64,000 nucleotides of DNA from an uncultured Ruegeria sp. (GCF_947500045.1 NZ_CANMQQ010000003.1:1-64000); one strand, 5' to 3'; positions 1 to 10,568 are shown, counted from the first letter of the stretch. Notes: generated by a model from the letters alone, not told the origin. A program made the numbers and translations.

Positions 1-76
1 CGGTTGTAGCTCAGTTGGTTAGAGTACCGGCCTGTCACGCCGGGGGTCGCGGGTTCGAGCCCCGTCAACCGCGCCA
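1..76 (+). tRNA. tRNA-Asp (GTC anticodon)
   Basis: The sequence folds as a tRNA. The acceptor 3' strand CAACCGC is followed by the discriminator G and an encoded CCA. The anticodon loop reads CTGTCAC with anticodon GTC (Asp), and the T arm contains GGTTCGAGCC. The 5' acceptor strand should be GCGGTTG but the window begins at its second base, so the first G lies just outside the window. Apart from that missing base the gene looks intact and functional. Confidence 0.95.
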
Positions 77-176
77 TTTTCCTCAGAACTCAAATACGTT
101 AGCCCGGACATTGCAGGGTGTCCTGAGGTCTGGCATGAGGTGTCCGTCCGTGTGATTTCAGCCCAAGGGGTAGCTT

Positions 177-743
177 ATGACCAGCCTGAACCGGATCGTG
201 ATGGCGCGCCGCAGTCGGCAGTGGATTCAAGAGCTGAATCCGCAGACATTGACGACCTTTGAGATTTCGGGATCGTGGGGCAAGCAATTTGCCTTTCAAA
301 GCTATACCCAAACCTGGCAACGCCAGCTTGATATTTGCAATGGGCCATTGTTGGATGATCAGGACCAAATCCGTCAGTTTGACCTGATCCTGGCAAATCA
401 GGTCTGGGAACACCTGGATCGCCCGTACGAAGCGACGTTGAATGTGCTGGAGATGTTGCGCCCCGGTGGGTATTTCTGGCTCGCGGTGCCATTTTTCATC
501 CCGTTTCACGCTGCTCCACATGATTGTTCACGGTGGACTGCACGTGGTTTGCTAAACCTGTTGAGCGAATGCGGATTTGATCCGGACGGGATCAAGGCCG
601 AGCAGTGGGGCAATCGTCAGGCCGCCAAGCGAAACCTGGAGCTGGAATGGCCGCCGACCTACAATCCCGAAACAGATGACCTGGAAAATGATCCGAATTT
701 TCCAATTTGCGCATGGGCATTGGCCCGGAAACCGGATCAATAG
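177..743 (+). CDS. Class I SAM-dependent methyltransferase-like protein
   Basis: This 188-residue protein has the second half of a methyltransferase 11-type fold: a DLILANQVWEHLDRP segment (residues about 69-83) followed by MLRPGGYFWLAVPF (about 93-106). This resembles the post-I and motif III region of class I methyltransferases. The usual glycine-rich SAM loop (E-x-G-x-G) is replaced by FEISGSWGKQF near residues 28-38, so SAM binding is less certain. Comparable proteins are often found with surface-glycan genes, but no such neighbours are seen here. The ATG at 177 has an AAGGGG ribosome-binding site at suitable distance. The substrate is unknown. It lies between tRNA-Asp and uvrA. Confidence 0.65.
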   Translation: MTSLNRIVMARRSRQWIQELNPQTLTTFEISGSWGKQFAFQSYTQTWQRQLDICNGPLLDDQDQIRQFDLILANQVWEHLDRPYEATLNVLEMLRPGGYFWLAVPFFIPFHAAPHDCSRWTARGLLNLLSECGFDPDGIKAEQWGNRQAAKRNLELEWPPTYNPETDDLENDPNFPICAWALARKPDQ

Positions 744-850
744 TTGTTCAGCGCGAGAAAATCCGCTAGTTCTTGCTTTGTTCTAATTTTTCGATTGGAG
801 ACTCGGCGCTGCTCGCTTATCTCTGAAGAACGTATCTGTTGGGGGCCAGA

Positions 851-3709
851 ATGGCTGAACTGAAGAATATCGAGGTGCGCGGCGCGCGCGAGCATAACCT
901 CAAAAACATTGATGTCGATGTTCCGCGGGATCAGCTGGTGGTGATTACTGGTCTGTCTGGCTCGGGCAAGTCGTCGTTGGCGTTTGATACGATCTATGCC
1001 GAAGGTCAGCGCCGCTATGTCGAAAGTCTGTCGGCTTATGCGCGCCAGTTCCTCGATATGATGGAGAAGCCTGATGTTGATCACATCAGCGGGCTAAGCC
1101 CTGCCATCTCGATCGAGCAGAAGACGACCTCGAAGAACCCGCGTTCGACCGTAGGGACCGTGACCGAGATATACGACTATCTTCGCCTGCTGTTTGCACG
1201 CGCCGGAACGCCCTACAGCCCCGCCACGGGGCAGCCGATTGAAGCGCAGCAAGTACAGGATATGGTCGACCGGATCATGACGATGGAGGAGGGCACGCGC
1301 GGCTATCTGCTGGCCCCGATCGTGCGTGACCGAAAGGGTGAGTACAGGAAAGAATTCCTTGAACTTCGCAAGCAGGGTTTCCAGCGCGTCAAAGTGGATG
1401 GCGAATTCTACGAGTTGGATGAGCCGCCAACGCTGGATAAGAAATTCCGCCACGATATCGACGTGGTGGTTGACCGTCTTGTCGTTCGCGAGGGGATGGA
1501 AACCCGCCTGGCTGACAGTCTTAGAACCGCCTTGGATTTGGCGGACGGGATTGCAATTCTGGAAACCGCGCCGAAAGAAGGTGATCCCGAGCGGATTACC
1601 TTTAGCGAGAATTTTGCCTGCCCGGTCAGTGGTTTCACCATCCCCGAAATCGAACCACGCCTGTTTTCGTTCAACGCACCCTTCGGTGCTTGCCCGGATT
1701 GCGATGGTTTGGGGGTCGAACTTTTCTTTGACGAACGGCTGGTCGTTCCAGATCAGACACTGAAACTGTATGACGGTGCGCTGGCACCGTGGCGGAAGGG
1801 CAAATCTCCGTATTTCTTGCAAACCATCGAGGCCATCGCGCGGCATTATGAGTTTGACAAGAACACACCATGGAAGGACCTGCCCAAAATCGTGCAGCAA
1901 GTTTTCCTGAGGGGTTCTGGTGATGAAGAGATCCAGTTCCGCTATGACGAAGGCGGGCGCGTTTATCAGGTCACGCGGAGTTTCGAGGGTGTTATCCCCA
2001 ACATGCAGCGCCGATACCGCGAGACCGACAGCGCGTGGATTCGCGAAGAGTTCGAGCGCTATCAGAACAATCGCCCCTGTGGCACTTGCGAAGGATACCG
2101 ACTGCGCGCCGAAGCCTTGGCCGTGAAGATTGCGGGATTGCATGTCGGGCAGGTGGTTCAGATGTCCATACGAGAGGCATTGGCCTGGGTTGAGGATGCA
2201 CCGAACCATCTGACCGTACAAAAGAACGAGATCGCACGGGCCATTCTGAAGGAAATCCGCGAACGGCTCGGATTTCTGAATAACGTGGGGTTAGAGTATC
2301 TTACGCTTTCGCGTTCAAGTGGAACCCTGTCAGGTGGCGAAAGCCAGCGTATTCGTTTGGCCAGCCAAATTGGCTCGGGTTTGACCGGCGTATTGTATGT
2401 TCTGGACGAGCCATCAATCGGCCTGCACCAGCGTGACAATGATCGGTTGCTGGACACGCTCAAGAACCTGCGCGATCAGGGCAACACAGTGATTGTCGTT
2501 GAACATGACGAAGAAGCTATTCGTGAGGCTGATTACGTGTTCGACATCGGCCCAGGGGCTGGGGTGCATGGGGGACAAGTGGTCAGCCACGGTACGCCGG
2601 GGCACGTAGCGGGCGATGCAGCTTCGATCACCGGCCAGTATCTGTCAGGTGCGCGCGAGATCGCGATACCGTCCGAGCGGCGCAAGGGAAAGAAGCACAA
2701 GGTGACTGTGGTTAAAGCGACAGGAAATAACCTAAAGACTGTGACGGCCGCGTTTCCACTGGGCAAATTCGTTTGTGTGACCGGTGTTTCGGGTGGCGGA
2801 AAGTCGACGCTGACAATTGAAACCCTGTTCAAGACCGCCTCGATGCGGTTGAACGGTGCACGGCAGACGCCCGCGCCTTGTGAGACGATCAAAGGGCTCG
2901 AACATCTGGACAAGGTGATTGATATCGATCAGCGCCCAATCGGGCGGACTCCGCGTTCAAATCCAGCGACTTACACGGGGGCCTTTACCCCAATACGGGA
3001 CTGGTTCGCTGGGTTGCCAGAGGCCAAGGCGCGCGGCTATAAACCCGGTCGGTTCAGCTTTAACGTCAAGGGTGGACGCTGCGAGGCCTGTCAGGGTGAT
3101 GGTGTAATCAAGATCGAAATGCACTTTCTGCCCGATGTTTACGTGACATGTGAAACCTGCAAAGGCGCGCGTTACAATCGCGAGACGCTTGAAATCAAGT
3201 TCAAGGGCAAATCCATCGCAGATGTGCTTGATATGACTGTGGAAGACGCGCAGGAGTTCTTTAAAGCGGTGCCGTCAATCCGAGACAAGATGGATGCGTT
3301 GGCGCGAGTAGGGCTTGGCTACATCAAGGTTGGCCAGCAGGCGACCACATTGTCCGGTGGTGAGGCACAGCGGGTGAAGCTGTCAAAAGAGCTCAGCAAG
3401 CGGTCCACCGGACGAACACTTTATATCCTTGATGAACCCACCACGGGTTTGCACTTCGAAGATGTGCGTAAGTTGTTAGAAGTGCTTCATGAATTGGTGG
3501 ATCAAGGGAACACGGTTGTGGTGATTGAACACAACCTGGATGTCGTGAAAACCGCCGATTGGATCATCGATATCGGCCCCGAGGGTGGCGATGGTGGAGG
3601 TCAAATCGTTGCAGAAGGCACGCCGGAACAGGTCGCGGATTGCGAGCGTAGCCATACCGGACGATATCTGAAGCCCATGTTGAACCCGGAACGCGTTGCG
3701 GCCGAATAA
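851..3709 (+). CDS. uvrA: Excinuclease ABC subunit A (UvrA)
   Basis: UvrA is the damage-recognition ATPase of nucleotide excision repair; it loads UvrB at DNA lesions. The 952-residue product has two ABC modules. The first Walker A is GLSGSGKSS (about 34-42) and the first signature LSGGESQR (about 493). The second Walker A is GVSGGGKST (about 645) and the second signature LSGGEAQR (about 834). Cysteine pairs occur near 256/280-283 (CPxxG...CPDC) and 743-770 (CEAC...CETC), as in the UvrA zinc modules. The ATG at 851 was chosen over an in-frame TTG at 839 because MAELKNIEV is the family-like N terminus and a G-rich ribosome-binding site precedes it. The gene is monocistronic and converges on mmsB. 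Confidence 0.97.
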   Translation: MAELKNIEVRGAREHNLKNIDVDVPRDQLVVITGLSGSGKSSLAFDTIYAEGQRRYVESLSAYARQFLDMMEKPDVDHISGLSPAISIEQKTTSKNPRSTVGTVTEIYDYLRLLFARAGTPYSPATGQPIEAQQVQDMVDRIMTMEEGTRGYLLAPIVRDRKGEYRKEFLELRKQGFQRVKVDGEFYELDEPPTLDKKFRHDIDVVVDRLVVREGMETRLADSLRTALDLADGIAILETAPKEGDPERITFSENFACPVSGFTIPEIEPRLFSFNAPFGACPDCDGLGVELFFDERLVVPDQTLKLYDGALAPWRKGKSPYFLQTIEAIARHYEFDKNTPWKDLPKIVQQVFLRGSGDEEIQFRYDEGGRVYQVTRSFEGVIPNMQRRYRETDSAWIREEFERYQNNRPCGTCEGYRLRAEALAVKIAGLHVGQVVQMSIREALAWVEDAPNHLTVQKNEIARAILKEIRERLGFLNNVGLEYLTLSRSSGTLSGGESQRIRLASQIGSGLTGVLYVLDEPSIGLHQRDNDRLLDTLKNLRDQGNTVIVVEHDEEAIREADYVFDIGPGAGVHGGQVVSHGTPGHVAGDAASITGQYLSGAREIAIPSERRKGKKHKVTVVKATGNNLKTVTAAFPLGKFVCVTGVSGGGKSTLTIETLFKTASMRLNGARQTPAPCETIKGLEHLDKVIDIDQRPIGRTPRSNPATYTGAFTPIRDWFAGLPEAKARGYKPGRFSFNVKGGRCEACQGDGVIKIEMHFLPDVYVTCETCKGARYNRETLEIKFKGKSIADVLDMTVEDAQEFFKAVPSIRDKMDALARVGLGYIKVGQQATTLSGGEAQRVKLSKELSKRSTGRTLYILDEPTTGLHFEDVRKLLEVLHELVDQGNTVVVIEHNLDVVKTADWIIDIGPEGGDGGGQIVAEGTPEQVADCERSHTGRYLKPMLNPERVAAE

Positions 3710-3758
3710 GTTTCGACAGTTGGAGGGCAGGATGATGCGAGGCTCTCGCCTCGCGCTT

Positions 3759-4631
3759 TTAGCTGCGGTTGCGCTCTTCAAACCGCGGCAACATGGCAGA
3801 GAAATCCTTACCCAATCCACCTTCGGTCTCGACAAACTTTTCGTACAGTGCTGTTGCGGCCTGTCCCATCGGTGTATCCGCATCCGCGCTGTCAGCAGCT
3901 TGCTGACTGAGGCGCAGATCTTTTAGCATCAATTCGGCAGCAAAACCTGGCTGATAGCCGTTGTCGGCGGGGCTTCGCGGGCCGACGCCAGGCGCCGGGC
4001 AATAGGCGTTCATCGTCCAGCTATAGCCAGAGGACGTGCTCACCACGTCGAACATCTTTTGCCGGTCCAGGCCGAGTTTATCGGCCAATGCGAAGGCCTC
4101 GCAGGTAGCAATCATGGTAACGCCCAGGATCATGTTGTTGCAAATCTTGGCGGCTTGTCCTGCACCAGCTTCGCCGCAATGTACGGCCTTTTGACCCATT
4201 ATATCAAACAGTGGTGCAGCCTTGGCAAAGGCGGTGTCAGAGCCGCCGGCCATGAAGGTCAAGGTTCCAGCAGCCGCTCCGCCGATTCCGCCGGAAACGG
4301 GGGCATCTACAGCCAGAAGGCCCGCATCGAGGGCCTGTTGGGCCACCGAGCGTGCGCTGTCGACGTCGACGGTTGAGCAATCGATAAGGACTGTGCCATG
4401 AGCCATGGCGGGAATGATTTCGTCGGCAACCGCGCGCAGAATCTGACCGTTGGGCAGCATTGTGATGACGGCTTCGGCTTCTGAGGCGGCCTTGGCCCCC
4501 GTGGTGGCCATCGTCACACCATCGACCGACACATCCGCCTGATCAAAACCGACCACATCATGCCCGACAGCCGCCAGATTGGCCGCCATCGGGGCACCCA
4601 TATTGCCCAGTCCAATGAATGCGATTTTCAT
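3759..4631 (-). CDS. mmsB: 3-hydroxyisobutyrate dehydrogenase
   Basis: This enzyme oxidises 3-hydroxyisobutyrate to methylmalonate semialdehyde with NAD in valine degradation. The 290-residue protein begins with a Rossmann GLGNMGAPMA loop (about 7-16). It carries the substrate-binding segment DAPVSGGIGGAAAGTLTFMAGG and the GAGQAAKICNN stretch with the catalytic lysine of the beta-hydroxyacid dehydrogenase family. It is the third gene of a minus-strand operon. The upstream hydrolase gene stops 3 bases before this ATG and the AGAGGAG ribosome-binding site overlaps that stop, which suggests translational coupling. Other beta-hydroxyacid dehydrogenases are possible, but the operon context makes this assignment strong. 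Confidence 0.93.
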   Translation of the reverse strand: MKIAFIGLGNMGAPMAANLAAVGHDVVGFDQADVSVDGVTMATTGAKAASEAEAVITMLPNGQILRAVADEIIPAMAHGTVLIDCSTVDVDSARSVAQQALDAGLLAVDAPVSGGIGGAAAGTLTFMAGGSDTAFAKAAPLFDIMGQKAVHCGEAGAGQAAKICNNMILGVTMIATCEAFALADKLGLDRQKMFDVVSTSSGYSWTMNAYCPAPGVGPRSPADNGYQPGFAAELMLKDLRLSQQAADSADADTPMGQAATALYEKFVETEGGLGKDFSAMLPRFEERNRS

Positions 4632-4634
4632 CCC

Positions 4635-5675
4635 TTACTCCTCTGCAAAACTTAACGCGTTTTCGCCCAATGGCTGCAACATTTTTGAGACTGCCGCTGC
4701 GGGTACATCCAAATCGGCAAATTGCCAGTTGGGGTTGCGATCTTTGTCGATGATCTGCGCACGGATGCCTTCGAGAAAGTCTCCGTATTCCATTGCGCGA
4801 TAGGTAAACCGATATTCCATGTCCAAGGCTTTGTGCAGGGTTAGGTTTGCGCCCCGGAGCTGGTGCAACATTTCGACTGTGCAAGCCATCGAGATCGGAG
4901 AATTCCGCTGGAGGGTGTCGAGAATTTTCGTCGAAAATTCTTGGTCCTCGCTGCGCAGCTTTTTCAGAATATTGGTCAGGCCTTCACCTTCGAAAAACCA
5001 ATCTATCTGCGATTGGATTTCGGCCAATTTACCGTTGGGGGGTGTTTCGGTGTGCTTTTCGATGATGTTCGTGCAACCCGAAGCCTCCAGAATTTCGATA
5101 AGGTCAGGCCAGTGGCTTTGAGGAATGAAGTGGTCGGCAAAGCCCGCATATATGGCATCTCCGGGTCCCATCCGATGGCCGGTCGTTCCCAGATATTCCC
5201 CCAATCGGCCCGGGGCCAGCGCCAGCATCAGCGAACCGCCCACATCCGGGACGAGGCCGATTGAACATTCCGGCATTGAAATCTTTGAGCTTTCACCGAC
5301 GATGCGGTGACTTCCGTGGCAGCCGATGCCCACACCACCGCCCATGGTGAATCCCTGTAAGAAACTGATCACAGGTTTGGGGTATTCAAAGATCAAGGCG
5401 TTTAGCCGGTATTCGTCGCGCCAGAATGTGCGGCCGTAGTTATAATCGCCCTTGGTGCCGGTGGCGTAGAGTTCGGCGATGTCACCTCCTGCGCAGAAGG
5501 CTTTGTCGCCCTCGGCGTCAAAGATGATCAGGTCGACCGCATCATCCTCGCACCAATTGCGCAATGCGGTGTCGATCACCATGCACATCTCATAGCTCAT
5601 CGCATTTAACGCTTTGGGGCGTGTCAACGTGATGCGCCCGGCGCGTCCGACGGTGCGGATGTCAATGTCAGCCAT
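4635..5675 (-). CDS. 3-hydroxyisobutyryl-CoA hydrolase (crotonase fold)
   Basis: This enzyme releases free 3-hydroxyisobutyrate from its CoA ester in valine degradation. The 346-residue product is longer than a simple enoyl-CoA hydratase, as expected for the HIBCH family. It has the crotonase oxyanion-hole segments CAGGDIAELY and GGGVGIGCHGSHRIV, and the MPECSIGLVPDVG stretch carrying the catalytic acidic residues. A longer reading frame begins at 5774 inside the upstream gene. The ATG at 5675 (MADIDIRTVGRAG) is preferred because it follows the dehydrogenase stop by 7 bases and a GAGG ribosome-binding site overlaps that TGA stop. Confidence 0.93.
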   Translation of the reverse strand: MADIDIRTVGRAGRITLTRPKALNAMSYEMCMVIDTALRNWCEDDAVDLIIFDAEGDKAFCAGGDIAELYATGTKGDYNYGRTFWRDEYRLNALIFEYPKPVISFLQGFTMGGGVGIGCHGSHRIVGESSKISMPECSIGLVPDVGGSLMLALAPGRLGEYLGTTGHRMGPGDAIYAGFADHFIPQSHWPDLIEILEASGCTNIIEKHTETPPNGKLAEIQSQIDWFFEGEGLTNILKKLRSEDQEFSTKILDTLQRNSPISMACTVEMLHQLRGANLTLHKALDMEYRFTYRAMEYGDFLEGIRAQIIDKDRNPNWQFADLDVPAAAVSKMLQPLGENALSFAEE

Positions 5676-5682
5676 GAGGTCC

Positions 5683-6825
5683 TCAGCGGTTGGCAAGCAT
5701 CTGTCGCGCGACGATGACGCGCATGATCTCGTTCGTGCCCTCAAGTATCTGATGTACCCGCAGATCGCGCACAAGCTTTTCGATGCCGTAATCTGCTAGG
5801 TAGCCATAACCACCATGTAGCTGCAGGCACTGATCGACCACTTTCGATCCAGTCTCGGTTACGAATTTCTTGGCCATGGCGCAGAACTTGGTGGCGTCAG
5901 GCGCACCTTGATCCAGTTTCCAAGCCGCTTGCCGCAGGAAGGTGCGTGCGGCCTGCAGTTCGATTTCCATATCCGCAAGACGGAATTGCAGCGCCTGAAA
6001 TTGATCAATCGATTGGCCAAAGGCCTTACGCTCAGACATGTATTGCAACGTCATGTCCAATCCGTTCTGAGCAGCCCCCAGTGAGCATGACGCGATGTTC
6101 AATCGCCCTCCATCCAGCCCTTTCATTGCGTATTTAAAACCGTCGCCCTCAGCACCGACCAGATTGGTGGCGGCGATTTTGCAATCATCAAACTGGACCT
6201 GCGCTGTGGGCTGGCTTTTCCAGCCCATCTTTTGCTCAAGCGCACCGAAGCTAAGTCCGGGGGTTCCATCCTCAACATACACCGTCGAGATGCCCTTGGG
6301 ACCGTCCTCGCCGGTGCGCACCATGCAGACATAGGCATCCGAATATCCGCCGCCCGAAATGAACGCCTTTGAGCCATTCAGGGTGTATCCCTCATTCGTT
6401 CGCTCGGCGCGGGTTTTTAATGCGGCTGCGTCCGAGCCTGAGCCGGGCTCTGTCAGGCAGTAGCTCAGCACGGTTTCAAGGCTGAGAATTCGAGGCATGA
6501 TACGCGATTTCAACTCATCGCTGGCAAAGCTGTCCAACATCTTGGCGCACATGTTATGGATCGATAGGAACGCCGCGACTGACGGGCAGGCCATCGACAA
6601 GGCCTCGAACACCAAGGTGGCATCAAGCCGGCTGAGCCCTGATCCGCCACTTTCTTCTGTGACGTATAGGGCACCAAACCCAAGCTCTCCGATTTTTGGC
6701 CAAAGCTCTTTTGGGATGGTGCCGTCAGATTCCCACTGACGCGCAAATGGTGCGATGTGTTCTTGGCCAAAGGCATAGGCCATGTCGAAGATGGCTGTCT
6801 GTTCCTCGGTCAGCGCGAAATCCAT
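5683..6825 (-). CDS. Acyl-CoA dehydrogenase, probably isobutyryl-CoA dehydrogenase
   Basis: This FAD enzyme oxidises an acyl-CoA; the operon suggests isobutyryl-CoA to methacrylyl-CoA in valine breakdown. The 380-residue protein has the full acyl-CoA dehydrogenase layout: the N-terminal helical domain, the FAD/substrate segment YCLTEPGSGSDAAALKT, and the C-terminal QLHGGYGYLADYGIEKLVRD and QILEGTNEI motifs, the latter at the usual catalytic-glutamate region. It is the promoter-proximal gene, followed by the hydrolase and mmsB. The methacrylyl-CoA hydratase needed between steps is not in this operon. It is divergent from the hydrolase gene at 6986. Confidence 0.9.
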   Translation of the reverse strand: MDFALTEEQTAIFDMAYAFGQEHIAPFARQWESDGTIPKELWPKIGELGFGALYVTEESGGSGLSRLDATLVFEALSMACPSVAAFLSIHNMCAKMLDSFASDELKSRIMPRILSLETVLSYCLTEPGSGSDAAALKTRAERTNEGYTLNGSKAFISGGGYSDAYVCMVRTGEDGPKGISTVYVEDGTPGLSFGALEQKMGWKSQPTAQVQFDDCKIAATNLVGAEGDGFKYAMKGLDGGRLNIASCSLGAAQNGLDMTLQYMSERKAFGQSIDQFQALQFRLADMEIELQAARTFLRQAAWKLDQGAPDATKFCAMAKKFVTETGSKVVDQCLQLHGGYGYLADYGIEKLVRDLRVHQILEGTNEIMRVIVARQMLANR

Positions 6826-6985
6826 GGCTGTGGTCCCTGTACTCTGCAGAATTGAACGAGCGTTTTATTCCTCAATCCTTACAGAAATTTTTCAACGGCG
6901 GCAAACGCTGTGGCCCTGTTTGGGAGAATTGAACTGCTGCGTTATACTGCCGGAATTCTACAATACTATTTCATGGAGTATTCCG

Positions 6986-7846
6986 ATGCCGTCACACAAA
7001 ATGGCCGTGATCGCGATTCACGGAATGGGAAGCCAATATCGACCACAAGGGCAACCCGCGTCGACGACCCCGACATTTTCAAAAGGCCTGAAACGACGTG
7101 TTGCGAACCGGTTGGGCGCAGATATGAGCCATGTGATCTGGCACGAGGTGGTTTGGGCGCAAATCCTGCAAGGGCGGCAGAAAGACTATCTGCGCAAGAT
7201 CAACCGCAGTCTGGGATACGACAAACTGCGCGAGTTTGTCGTTTGTAATCTGTCAGATGCAGCCTCGTACCGTCCAACACCGGATGGTAACGACAAAATA
7301 TATGACGCGATCCACAAGAAGATCGAGAATGTGATGGGCGTGGTTAAGCATCAGGTAGGGCATGACGGCCCTATTTTGATACTGGCCCATTCGCTGGGCG
7401 GGCATATTATGTCGAACTATATTTACGACATGCAAAGGCATCTGCGGCAGGGGGGATCGCCAACGCATCCGACACATGTTGAAAACATGAAAACAGTGGC
7501 CGGGATTGTTACTTTCGGGTGCAATATACCGATCTTTTTGTTTGCATATCCCGAGAATGATATTTTCCCAATCATGGCTCCGAACCGAGAACTGGCGCCG
7601 GCGCTTCAATTCCCGACATGGTGGCACAATTATTATGACCGCCATGATGTTCTAGGGTTCCCGTTGGGTAAAAGTGCCCCGCGTTATGCGCAACTGGCGC
7701 AAAGCGGTGGTCTTAAGGACAAGCCAATCAACGCTGGCAAGATATTTACGTCATGGAACCCATTTTCGCATAATGGGTACTGGACGGATCGGGACCTGTA
7801 TGAACCAGTGGCCGAGCGGATCAAAGATATTCTGGCCGCAGTCTGA
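6986..7846 (+). CDS. Putative alpha/beta-hydrolase (serine esterase-like)
   Basis: The 286-residue protein starts MPSHKMAVIAIHGMGSQ, an oxyanion-type HGMG segment, and has a nucleophile elbow AHSLGGHIM around residue 135 in which the first position is Ala rather than Gly. A late YDRHDVLGFPLG segment (Asp and His) may supply the other triad residues. This pattern fits an alpha/beta-hydrolase of unknown substrate. The ATG at 6986 was chosen because GGAG lies 7 bases upstream; a second ATG at 7001 is possible, and a longer frame reaching 6782 would overlap the divergent dehydrogenase gene. No signal peptide is evident, so it is probably cytoplasmic. Confidence 0.7.
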   Translation: MPSHKMAVIAIHGMGSQYRPQGQPASTTPTFSKGLKRRVANRLGADMSHVIWHEVVWAQILQGRQKDYLRKINRSLGYDKLREFVVCNLSDAASYRPTPDGNDKIYDAIHKKIENVMGVVKHQVGHDGPILILAHSLGGHIMSNYIYDMQRHLRQGGSPTHPTHVENMKTVAGIVTFGCNIPIFLFAYPENDIFPIMAPNRELAPALQFPTWWHNYYDRHDVLGFPLGKSAPRYAQLAQSGGLKDKPINAGKIFTSWNPFSHNGYWTDRDLYEPVAERIKDILAAV

Positions 7847-7849
7847 ACC

Positions 7850-8965
7850 TTACAAATCTGCGTGAAATTCTTCGATCAGATGTTCGACAACGGCCATTCC
7901 CGGATCATCGCCCCGCGCCACAGCCTCGGCGTGGATCCGACGTTGGCGGGTGGATGAGGTTCCGGTCTCGGCGATGTGCCTCAGGCGCGCAATCTCGGTC
8001 ATGGTTCCCAAGGCTTCGGTGTCTTCGGCCAGCATCCCCATGAGTTCACCAATTAGTTCTGCCATGGGCTTGATCGAGCGATCCCCGAAATCGATCATTC
8101 CTTCACCGACGCCATAGCGTTGCGCGCGCCAACGGTTTTCGCCGATCAGGAACTTGTCGTATTGCCGCCAACGCAGGTTGCGGTCTTTCAGGCGGCACAG
8201 CATCCTGGTCAGGGCTTGTACCAATGCGGCCAAGGACAATGTGTGTTCCAACCGGGGCTGCACATCCATGATCCGGGTTTCGAGCGTCGGGAAACGGTGC
8301 GAGGGGCGCAAGTCCCACCAGATTTTTGAGGTGTCTTCAATGACACCCAATTCAACAAGAACTCCGGTCGTACGCTCATATTCGCCCCAACTGCCAAATA
8401 CCGGAGGCAAACCAGTCCTGGGCAAATTGTCAAACACGGTCAATCGATATGAGGACAGGCCTGTATCCTCGCCGTTCCAGAAGGGAGAGGAGGTGGACAA
8501 AGCCAGAAGATGAGGCAGGAAATAGGACAGCTGCGGCATCAGATCAGCGCGCAGGGCCTGGTTTTCTACCCCGACATGCACATGCATGCCGCAGATCAGC
8601 ATCCGACGTGCAACGCCCCCAAGTGCGTGTTGCAGCGCATCATAGCGTTCCCTTCGCGTATGGTGCTGATCTTTCCAGTTCGCAAACGGGTGGCAGGAAA
8701 CGGCAATGGGCGCCATATTGTATTCCGCCGCGCGTTTTGAGACGCAGGATCGCAAACGCTTTAGATCTTCGCGAGCGGACTTGATCGTGGCATGCGGGCG
8801 GGTTCCCACTTCGATCTGGCATTGCAGGAACTCTGGGCTGACCTGACCTTCAAAGTCGTTCTGGCAGGCTTTGATCAATGCGGTTGGAGCATGCGCAAGC
8901 TGCAGGCTGTCGCGATCAACCAGCAGATACTCTTCCTCGATGCCTAACGTGAATTCCTTCTGCAT
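7850..8965 (-). CDS. Carboxylate-amine ligase of the glutamate-cysteine ligase 2 family (YbdK-like)
   Basis: The 371-residue product starts [17 protein letters not shown], the typical N terminus of the GCS2/YbdK family. It contains family-like segments such as [10 protein letters not shown] (metal and nucleotide-binding region) and [10 protein letters not shown]. YbdK proteins have weak glutamate-cysteine ligase activity in vitro; the natural substrate is usually unknown. The frame opens at 9061, but the ATG at 8965 gives the conserved start. The 3' end is 3 bp from the end of the converging hydrolase gene. Confidence 0.88.
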   Translation of the reverse strand: MQKEFTLGIEEEYLLVDRDSLQLAHAPTALIKACQNDFEGQVSPEFLQCQIEVGTRPHATIKSAREDLKRLRSCVSKRAAEYNMAPIAVSCHPFANWKDQHHTRRERYDALQHALGGVARRMLICGMHVHVGVENQALRADLMPQLSYFLPHLLALSTSSPFWNGEDTGLSSYRLTVFDNLPRTGLPPVFGSWGEYERTTGVLVELGVIEDTSKIWWDLRPSHRFPTLETRIMDVQPRLEHTLSLAALVQALTRMLCRLKDRNLRWRQYDKFLIGENRWRAQRYGVGEGMIDFGDRSIKPMAELIGELMGMLAEDTEALGTMTEIARLRHIAETGTSSTRQRRIHAEAVARGDDPGMAVVEHLIEEFHADL

Positions 8966-9100
8966 TGCGGCCCTCGTCGCTAAATTCCACTCAGTGAATA
9001 CGGAAATATGTCTTTTGCCAAGGGTTTGGCGCAAGGGTTCTTGCAGAGGTCCTGCGTGCAACGGTAAGGATCAGGCGCAACGCAATGTGGAGCCGCCCTC

Positions 9101-9952
9101 GTGAAACCCAGAAAATTTCCGCAGATCAACGCCGCCTTGGATGAGTTGGGCGTGAAGCTGATCGATAAGGTTACCGAGCAGGATGAACGAGAGCGATTGG
9201 AAGCGTTCGAACGGGCAGGGGGACTGACCCGTCCGGCCTATGCGCTTTCACCGGGGATGGAAGATTTCGAAATCTCGCAGTTGGTCGAGGCGTACAAACG
9301 GCATTCGGGCGAGCTTGCTGCACTGAAAGACCCCGCGCGCAACCAGACGGGTTATCGCATCAACAATGGATACTATGACAGTCCGGACGCGGATGCGCTT
9401 TATCTGATGATCCGCCGCTTTCAGCCGAAACGGGTGATCGAGGTCGGGTGTGGGAATTCAACCCGTGTAACGCGGCAAGCGGTCATTGACGGCGGTTTGG
9501 ACACAACCATCACTGCAATTGATCCGTACCCGCGTGCCGACATCGCCCATGTCGTTGATCAGTTCGAACAAAAACGGCTGGAAGAGGTCGACCCGGCGCT
9601 CTTTGATCAGCTAGAGGCCGGGGATGTCCTGTTCATCGATTCAAGCCACGTGGTTCGGATGAGTAATGACGTCGCCCATCTGTTCTGCCGGATCATTCCG
9701 ACGCTGAAACCGGGCGTTGTCATTCATGTCCACGATGTTTTTCTGCCCTACGAATATCCCAAGCGGTTCTTCTATGATTGCCCCGGATGGGGCGAGCAAT
9801 ATATGCTGCATGCACTTCTGCAATCTGGTTTCTATTCAATGCTTTGGCCTGGATACTACTTGCAGCAATCCCGGCCTGACGCGGTGGCTGCACTTCCGTT
9901 TTTGAAAGACGGACGAGCGCAGAGTATTTGGGTTCAACTCAAAGAAAATTGA
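9101..9952 (+). CDS. Class I SAM-dependent methyltransferase (methyltransferase 24-like)
   Basis: The 283-residue protein has a clear SAM site: VIEVGCGNSTRVTR (about 112-125) as motif I, AIDPYPRADI as the acidic loop after strand 2, and VLFIDSSHVV followed by PGVVIHVHDVFLP, where HDVF is typical of the cephalosporin-hydroxylase/methyltransferase 24 group. An N-terminal helical extension of about 100 residues precedes it. The start is GTG with GGAG 8 bases upstream. The substrate cannot be read from the context. It is divergent from the YbdK-like gene. Confidence 0.78.
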   Translation: MKPRKFPQINAALDELGVKLIDKVTEQDERERLEAFERAGGLTRPAYALSPGMEDFEISQLVEAYKRHSGELAALKDPARNQTGYRINNGYYDSPDADALYLMIRRFQPKRVIEVGCGNSTRVTRQAVIDGGLDTTITAIDPYPRADIAHVVDQFEQKRLEEVDPALFDQLEAGDVLFIDSSHVVRMSNDVAHLFCRIIPTLKPGVVIHVHDVFLPYEYPKRFFYDCPGWGEQYMLHALLQSGFYSMLWPGYYLQQSRPDAVAALPFLKDGRAQSIWVQLKEN

Positions 9953-10023
9953 ACGCGATGTGATCCGCCGAAGGCCAAGGGCCGTACCCCTTTCCATAAC
10001 AAGCTGGAGAGGAGTTAACAGCC

Positions 10024-10500
10024 ATGTTCCGCCGTACATTCATGGGCGCTGCCGCCGCACTTGCACTTGCTTTGCCCGTCAAGGCACAGGCCGCAGACAT
10101 CGTAGATACCGCAGTTTCTGCTGGGTCGTTCAACACTTTGGTCGCCGCCGTTCAGGCCGCCGGATTGGTCGATACCCTGAAAGGCGAAGGCCCGTTCACA
10201 GTGTTCGCACCCACGGACGAGGCATTTGCCGCGCTGCCGGAAGGCACGGTTGAAACGCTTCTGTTGCCGGAAAACAAGGATCAACTGGTATCGATCCTGA
10301 CCTATCACGTCGTGCCAGCAAAGATCATGTCGGGTGACATTGCAGGTAAACGCGCAAAGGTTCTAACCGTCCAAGGCGATCGTCTGAGCGTGAACGCAAA
10401 AAACGGCGTGAAGGTAAATGGCGCCAAGGTTGTGCAAGCTGACATCGAAGCCAGCAATGGCGTCATTCACGTTGTCGACGAAGTGATCATCCCTGAATAA
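10024..10500 (+). CDS. Secreted fasciclin (FAS1) domain protein
   Basis: The 158-residue product starts with an Arg-rich signal peptide ([23 protein letters not shown], cleavage about residue 23-24). It then carries one FAS1 domain with the two conserved blocks [14 protein letters not shown] and [18 protein letters not shown]1 domains mediate adhesion or protein-protein contact outside the cytoplasm. The protein consists of a single domain and nothing else, as in many alphaproteobacterial periplasmic fasciclins. It is monocistronic and is followed by a strong terminator. Confidence 0.92.
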   Translation: MFRRTFMGAAAALALALPVKAQAADIVDTAVSAGSFNTLVAAVQAAGLVDTLKGEGPFTVFAPTDEAFAALPEGTVETLLLPENKDQLVSILTYHVVPAKIMSGDIAGKRAKVLTVQGDRLSVNAKNGVKVNGAKVVQADIEASNGVIHVVDEVIIPE

Positions 10501-10516
10501 TACGACCCCCCAAGTG

Positions 10517-10550
10517 AAAAGCCCCGGTCCAGATGGCCGGGGCTTTTGTT
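10517..10550 (+). terminator. Rho-independent terminator (bidirectional)
   Basis: The arms AAAAGCCCCGG (10517-10527) and CCGGGGCTTTT (10537-10547) form a perfect stem with a short loop. T runs occur on both strands, so it can serve the fasciclin gene on + and the transpeptidase gene on -. Confidence 0.9.
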
Positions 10551-10568
10551 ATTTCTTTGATGTGCCGC

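Noticed and set aside
1094..2221. 375-codon minus-strand reading frame
   Set aside because: It lies fully inside uvrA on the opposite strand and shows no family features.
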